This document shows, in pieces, positions 30,607 to 32,459 of a DNA stretch of 32,459 nucleotides. Location: the NCBI GenBank assembly GCA_016213135.1, contig JACRBQ010000073.1:1-32459 (forward strand), written 5' to 3'. This stretch comes from Chloroflexota bacterium. GTDB taxonomy: Bacteria > Chloroflexota > Anaerolineae > Anaerolineales > VGOW01. Position numbers and translations under genes: made by a program. The notes under the pieces are model-generated. The model was not told the origin of the DNA, did no database searches, and was given only the letters and a program-made list of their open reading frames with translations. Within the stretch, counting starts at the first letter, position 1. Every line of letters begins with the position of its first letter.

Positions 30607-32459
30607 CTACGGCTCCAGCGTGAGGTGCGTTTTCTGGTTGGCTTCGACGGCGGCGGGCGACCAGAGCATGGCGTGGTATTCGATGGTTCGCCACGGCTCG
30701 ATCATGTCGTTGTAGTGCGGGTTGAACGCGTGGCCCGACTGGCCGGTGGTGTGGATGGTGAGCGAGTTGTCGAAGTCCGAGAAGTCCACGATCATACGCA
30801 TGGACGGCACGCTCGCAACCTCGAAGGTCCTGGCGTCGGATGACTCGTCGGACGGCTTAGAGATGCGGTAGCCGGTGGCGTTGACGATGGCCGGGCCGCC
30901 GCTGGCGGCGACCGGGCCGCGATTGAACAGGGCCTCGACGAGGGCGATGCCGGAGCGGCCCAGCGTGGCGTTGCGGAAGGTGGCCGTGTGCAGCCGCCCC
31001 CACGCCCAACTGTCGGGGCTGGCCCCCAGCAGGCTTCGCGCGTCGGCGTAGCCTTCGCTGAAGGCTTGCCGCAGAATGTAGTCGCGGGTTTCCACGCGAT
31101 CGGCGGTGGACACGTTGTCCCACCAGTGGTTGTCGGGTTGCTCCAGCAGGTTGCGCACGGCCAGCATGGTATCGCCGCCGGGGCCGGGCCACAGGCGGTC
31201 GTCATTGCCCAGTTCGTCGTAAAAGGTGTCGCCGATGAGCCGCACCCAGAACAGGTTATAGAGCGCCGCCGGGCCGGAGTCCAACGTCTGTTGAAAGTCC
31301 CACTTCTTGAGGTATTCGAGGCCGCTTTTGAGGGCGGGGTCGTCGAAGGAAACGGCGGCGAGGAAGGGCATCACTTCCTGCGCCGAGAGGTTGGAGTCGT
31401 CGCCCTGAATGGCTTTGATGTCGTCAACGGTGAGCTTCCTGCCTTTGGCGGCTTCGATCATATTGACGATGCGCCGGGCGCGATAGCCCTTGTCCCAGTC
31501 GAGCGAGATGAGGTAGGGATAGTCGGGGCCGACGATGGCGTTGTTGGCGGTGGCAATGTAGCCTTGCGGCGGGTTGAAGGCGCGGGGCAGTTCGTCGAAG
31601 GGAATGTAGCCCGTCCACTCGTAATCGTCGCTCCAGCCGGGCACGGGCAGTTGGCCGTTGCCGTTGGCGCGGATGGGAATGTTGCCGGGGGTTTGATAGG
31701 CAATGTTGCCGTCCACGTCGGCGTAAACGAAATTCTGCGAGGGCACGGTCCAATCGCGCAGGGCATCGCGGAACTGATCGTAGTTCTGGGCACGGTCAAG
31801 TTTCAGCACCGAGCGGAAAGTGAAGCCGGGTTCCAGCGCCGTCCAGCGCAGGGCCAGCGCGGCGGGCGTGGGGATGTCCACACCGTTGACGACGCCGCTG
31901 AGAGTCCGGGCCTGTTTGTTGATCTCGTCGATGATGGGGCCGTGGCGGGTGAGGCGCACGTTGAGGGCCAGGGTGGTGGTGTTCGTGTCCTTCTTATAAA
32001 TGCCCTTGGTCGTTTCGGGATGATCGGGGTCGGGCTTCACCTGCCCCCTCACGGTGATGATCTCGGTGACCACTTTGGCCTCGACCCACGCGCCGTTCAC
32101 TTCGTACTGTTTGAGGTTGTCGGGGTTGAGGTGTTCGATGTACAGGTCTTGCACGTCCGGGCCGAGGTTGGTGACGCCCCAGGCGATGCGGTTGTTGTGG
32201 CCGATGATCACCCCCGGCGCTCCGGCAAACGAAAAGCCGGTCACGTCGTAGGGGCACACGTCGGAGAGGGCGCGGCAGTGCAGGCCGACCTCGTACCAGA
32301 TGCTCGGCATTTGGATGCCGAGGTGCGGGTCGTTGGCGAGGAGCGGCTTGCCGGTGGCGGTGAGTTTGCCGCTGATAACCCAGTTGTTTGAGCCAATGCC
32401 CTCGAAGCCGCCGCCGGTGAGGTCGTTGAAACCCTGCACCTGAGCCAACGCGTCGGCAA
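30607..32459 (-). CDS. penicillin acylase family (Ntn-hydrolase) protein, N terminus beyond the window
   Basis: The frame is open to the right edge, and 617 residues of the protein are visible. The mature beta-chain start is present: GSNNWVISG, where the Ser after Gly becomes the N-terminal nucleophile on self-processing. ATGKPLLANDPHLG follows, then GVIIGHNNRIAWGVTN, RHGPII and FVYADVDGNIAYQTPGNIP, all typical of penicillin G acylase, acyl-homoserine-lactone acylases and related amidases. The signal peptide and most of the alpha chain lie beyond the window. The natural substrate may be an acylated amino acid, a quorum-sensing lactone or a wall component; sequence alone does not decide. It is separated from the L,D-transpeptidase by the three inverted repeats. 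Confidence 0.9.
   Translation of the reverse strand, partial: ADALAQVQGFNDLTGGGFEGIGSNNWVISGKLTATGKPLLANDPHLGIQMPSIWYEVGLHCRALSDVCPYDVTGFSFAGAPGVIIGHNNRIAWGVTNLGPDVQDLYIEHLNPDNLKQYEVNGAWVEAKVVTEIITVRGQVKPDPDHPETTKGIYKKDTNTTTLALNVRLTRHGPIIDEINKQARTLSGVVNGVDIPTPAALALRWTALEPGFTFRSVLKLDRAQNYDQFRDALRDWTVPSQNFVYADVDGNIAYQTPGNIPIRANGNGQLPVPGWSDDYEWTGYIPFDELPRAFNPPQGYIATANNAIVGPDYPYLISLDWDKGYRARRIVNMIEAAKGRKLTVDDIKAIQGDDSNLSAQEVMPFLAAVSFDDPALKSGLEYLKKWDFQQTLDSGPAALYNLFWVRLIGDTFYDELGNDDRLWPGPGGDTMLAVRNLLEQPDNHWWDNVSTADRVETRDYILRQAFSEGYADARSLLGASPDSWAWGRLHTATFRNATLGRSGIALVEALFNRGPVAASGGPAIVNATGYRISKPSDESSDARTFEVASVPSMRMIVDFSDFDNSLTIHTTGQSGHAFNPHYNDMIEPWRTIEYHAMLWSPAAVEANQKTHLTLEP

Noticed and set aside
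30988..32391. 467-codon plus-strand open frame opposite the penicillin acylase gene
   Set aside because: The minus strand has the Ntn-hydrolase motifs; the plus frame is Val/Gly/Ala shadow sequence.
1..32459. tRNA, rRNA or other standard structural RNA genes
   Set aside because: I looked in the intergenic gaps for tRNA-like ends and conserved rRNA words and found none.

Overview
This is a visibly GC-rich bacterial window. It most resembles a member of the Chloroflexota (Anaerolineae-like). The pointers are a short EF-Ts, an S2 protein with an acidic Ala/Pro tail, a PknB-type kinase fused to a regulator-type propeller, several P/T-rich lipoprotein or membrane-anchored exported proteins with no sign of outer-membrane machinery, and a LexA that appears to use the Gram-positive-type GAAC-N4-GTTC operator. 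The phylum is an inference from gene content; no marker comparison was run.

Layout. Positions 1-3231 hold a restriction-modification block of visibly lower GC: a C-terminally truncated Dam-like methyltransferase (minus), then an N4-cytosine/N6-adenine beta-class methyltransferase and a probable CfrBI-like endonuclease (plus, overlapping). It abuts a homogentisate 1,2-dioxygenase-family gene. Two minus-strand genes follow, a HAD phosphatase and a membrane-anchored HExxH metallopeptidase. Positions 6597-12362 are a housekeeping block: rpsB-tsf, pyrH, frr-uppS-cdsA and glpX (translation, ribosome recycling, UMP kinase, undecaprenyl and phospholipid precursors, gluconeogenesis).

Positions 12451-15250 are a second, decayed accessory island on the minus strand: an OLD/AAA_21-type ATPase, a small TOPRIM-like partner and a stump of a DUF499-type ATPase, all with overlapping ends, preceded by a pseudogene with in-frame stops and the tail of another lost gene. 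Core genes resume with rho (consensus promoter, long structured leader), a LysM/M23 peptidase, a HAD hydrolase and a GT2 glycosyltransferase broken by one TAA codon. Then come a 1001-aa Ser/Thr kinase-propeller receptor, an SGNH-hydrolase lipoprotein and lexA.

The lexA-tag intergenic region carries two well-formed promoters and two clear LexA boxes. The tag side reads on into a four-TM protein and a lytic transglycosylase, so the DNA-damage response may drive a small cell-wall operon. The right end holds an S41 protease relative lacking the usual lysine, a homocysteine S-methyltransferase, an L,D-transpeptidase and a penicillin-acylase family enzyme cut by the window edge.

Two non-coding themes stand out. 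Five separate patches (near 5065, 18071, 18861, 18903 and 26201) are built from different sequences that all have a strict 7-base period, and two of them run into coding sequence. In addition, the intergenic gap at 30354-30575 contains three unrelated perfect or near-perfect inverted repeats in a row, the last a double hairpin with complementary loops.
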